Assembly (NCBI GenBank): GCA_964538485.1
Contig: CAZIHJ010000071.1
Span: 1-15,489, forward strand
Length of the DNA: 15,489 nucleotides
Origin: JBJXHC01 sp964538485
Lineage (GTDB): Bacteria; Bacteroidota; Ignavibacteria; UBA10030; UBA6906
Direction: 5' to 3'
The notes under the pieces are model-generated. The model searched no databases and was not told the origin of the DNA. It saw only the letters and a list, made by a program, of their open reading frames with translations. The position numbers and the translations under genes were made by a program. Shown in pieces: positions 14,920-15,489 of the stretch (position 1 is its first letter; every line of letters begins with the position of its first letter).

Positions 14920-15489
14920 ATGTTCGAAACCTCCGTCATACTCCTTCTCGTCCTTCTGTTCGGGCTGTTGGTGGTCGTACTTTTCCGTGTTGTGAAACCC
15001 GCCAACACCACAGGGATTGAACTGGAATCCCGCCTTACCCGTGAGCATGTGGAGCGGCTTGAACGGATGCTGCGCGAGGAAATTACCCGGAGCCGTGAGG
15101 AAACGCGTACATCCCTGAGTGTATTAACGCAGGCTAACGAGCAGAAACTCGAACAGATGCGTGCAGATCTTGTGGCGGGATCCCGTTCAGCCAGAGAAGA
15201 ACAGGGCAACTCGCTGAAGAGCTTCAGCGATTCTCTCGCGTCACGTATGACGGAGATCGCCACACTGCAAAAAGGACAGTTGGAGACGTTTGCAAAGCAG
15301 ATCGATACACTCACACAGGGGAATGAACAGCGCCTCGAACGGATGCGGCAGACAGTGGAGGGAGGTCTCAAGTCCCTGCAGGAAGACAATTCACAAAAAC
15401 TGGAACAAATGCGTGTGACAGTTGATGAAAAACTCCATGCAACACTTGAGAATCGGCTCGGACAATCGTTCAAGATAGTGAGTGAACGG
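14920..15489 (+). CDS. rmuC: DNA recombination protein RmuC, N-terminal part (3' end outside window)
   Basis: The visible 190 residues start with a membrane anchor (TSVILLLVLLFGLLVVVLF). A long charged coiled coil follows (RLTREHVERLERMLREEITRS to DSLASRMTEIATLQKGQLETF). The typical RmuC lead-in to the nuclease-like domain comes last: KLEQMRVTVDEKLHATLE, then RLGQSFKIVSE. RmuC proteins limit inversions and other rearrangements between short inverted repeats; their restriction-endonuclease-fold domain would lie beyond the window edge. The ATG directly follows the TAG of the BI-1 gene (TAGATG), so translation is probably coupled. A lineage carrying REP inverted repeats would have a use for this function, but no direct link is shown. 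Confidence 0.9.
   Translation, partial: MFETSVILLLVLLFGLLVVVLFRVVKPANTTGIELESRLTREHVERLERMLREEITRSREETRTSLSVLTQANEQKLEQMRADLVAGSRSAREEQGNSLKSFSDSLASRMTEIATLQKGQLETFAKQIDTLTQGNEQRLERMRQTVEGGLKSLQEDNSQKLEQMRVTVDEKLHATLENRLGQSFKIVSER

Overview
The window looks like a scaffold from a free-living Gram-negative bacterium of the Bacteroidota/Chlorobiota/Ignavibacteriota group, most likely an Ignavibacteria-like lineage; this is an inference from gene content. The main clues are a type IX secretion C-terminal sorting domain of the 'LAQNYPNPFNPTT' type, a sensor kinase with a two-component-regulator beta-propeller plus Y_Y_Y domain, and several genes without a clear Shine-Dalgarno sequence. Two runs of exactly 100 N (2965-3064 and 14058-14157) are scaffold gaps of unknown true size, and they suggest a draft or metagenome assembly.

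Layout. (1) 1-2162, minus strand: the N-terminal 720 residues of an exported TolB/PD40-propeller amidohydrolase whose catalytic domain lies beyond the window edge. (2) 2163-3257: a repeat-rich interval with a purine-rich heptamer array, a REP-associated tyrosine transposase (RAYT) and at least five REP hairpins. Two of those hairpins lie in frame inside the transposase gene. (3) 3258-3743: a small DinB-family protein. (4) 3819-10993: a sensor histidine kinase, its NarL-type response regulator and a 1103-residue T9SS-exported protein, bracketed by two identical 35-bp direct repeats. (5) 11081-12283: a DUF1624-type multi-span membrane protein. (6) 12319-14057: an ECF-like sigma factor, an XRE-type HTH protein overlapping it by 4 bp, and an ImmA/IrrE-type zinc metallopeptidase. 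(7) 14209-15489: a Bax-inhibitor-1 family membrane protein followed without a gap by the start of rmuC.

How the genes may work together. The kinase and regulator are a classical two-component pair. A shared 17-bp degenerate motif flanks the regulator gene and lies upstream of the exported protein, so that protein may be a target of the pair (inference). The sigma/XRE/metallopeptidase trio resembles the protease-repressor logic known from ImmA-ImmR and IrrE-DdrO, but here it is coupled to a sigma factor. It is the best candidate in the window for a little-described regulatory system. The RAYT and its REP hairpins form a second interesting unit, because the hairpins have become part of the transposase coding sequence.
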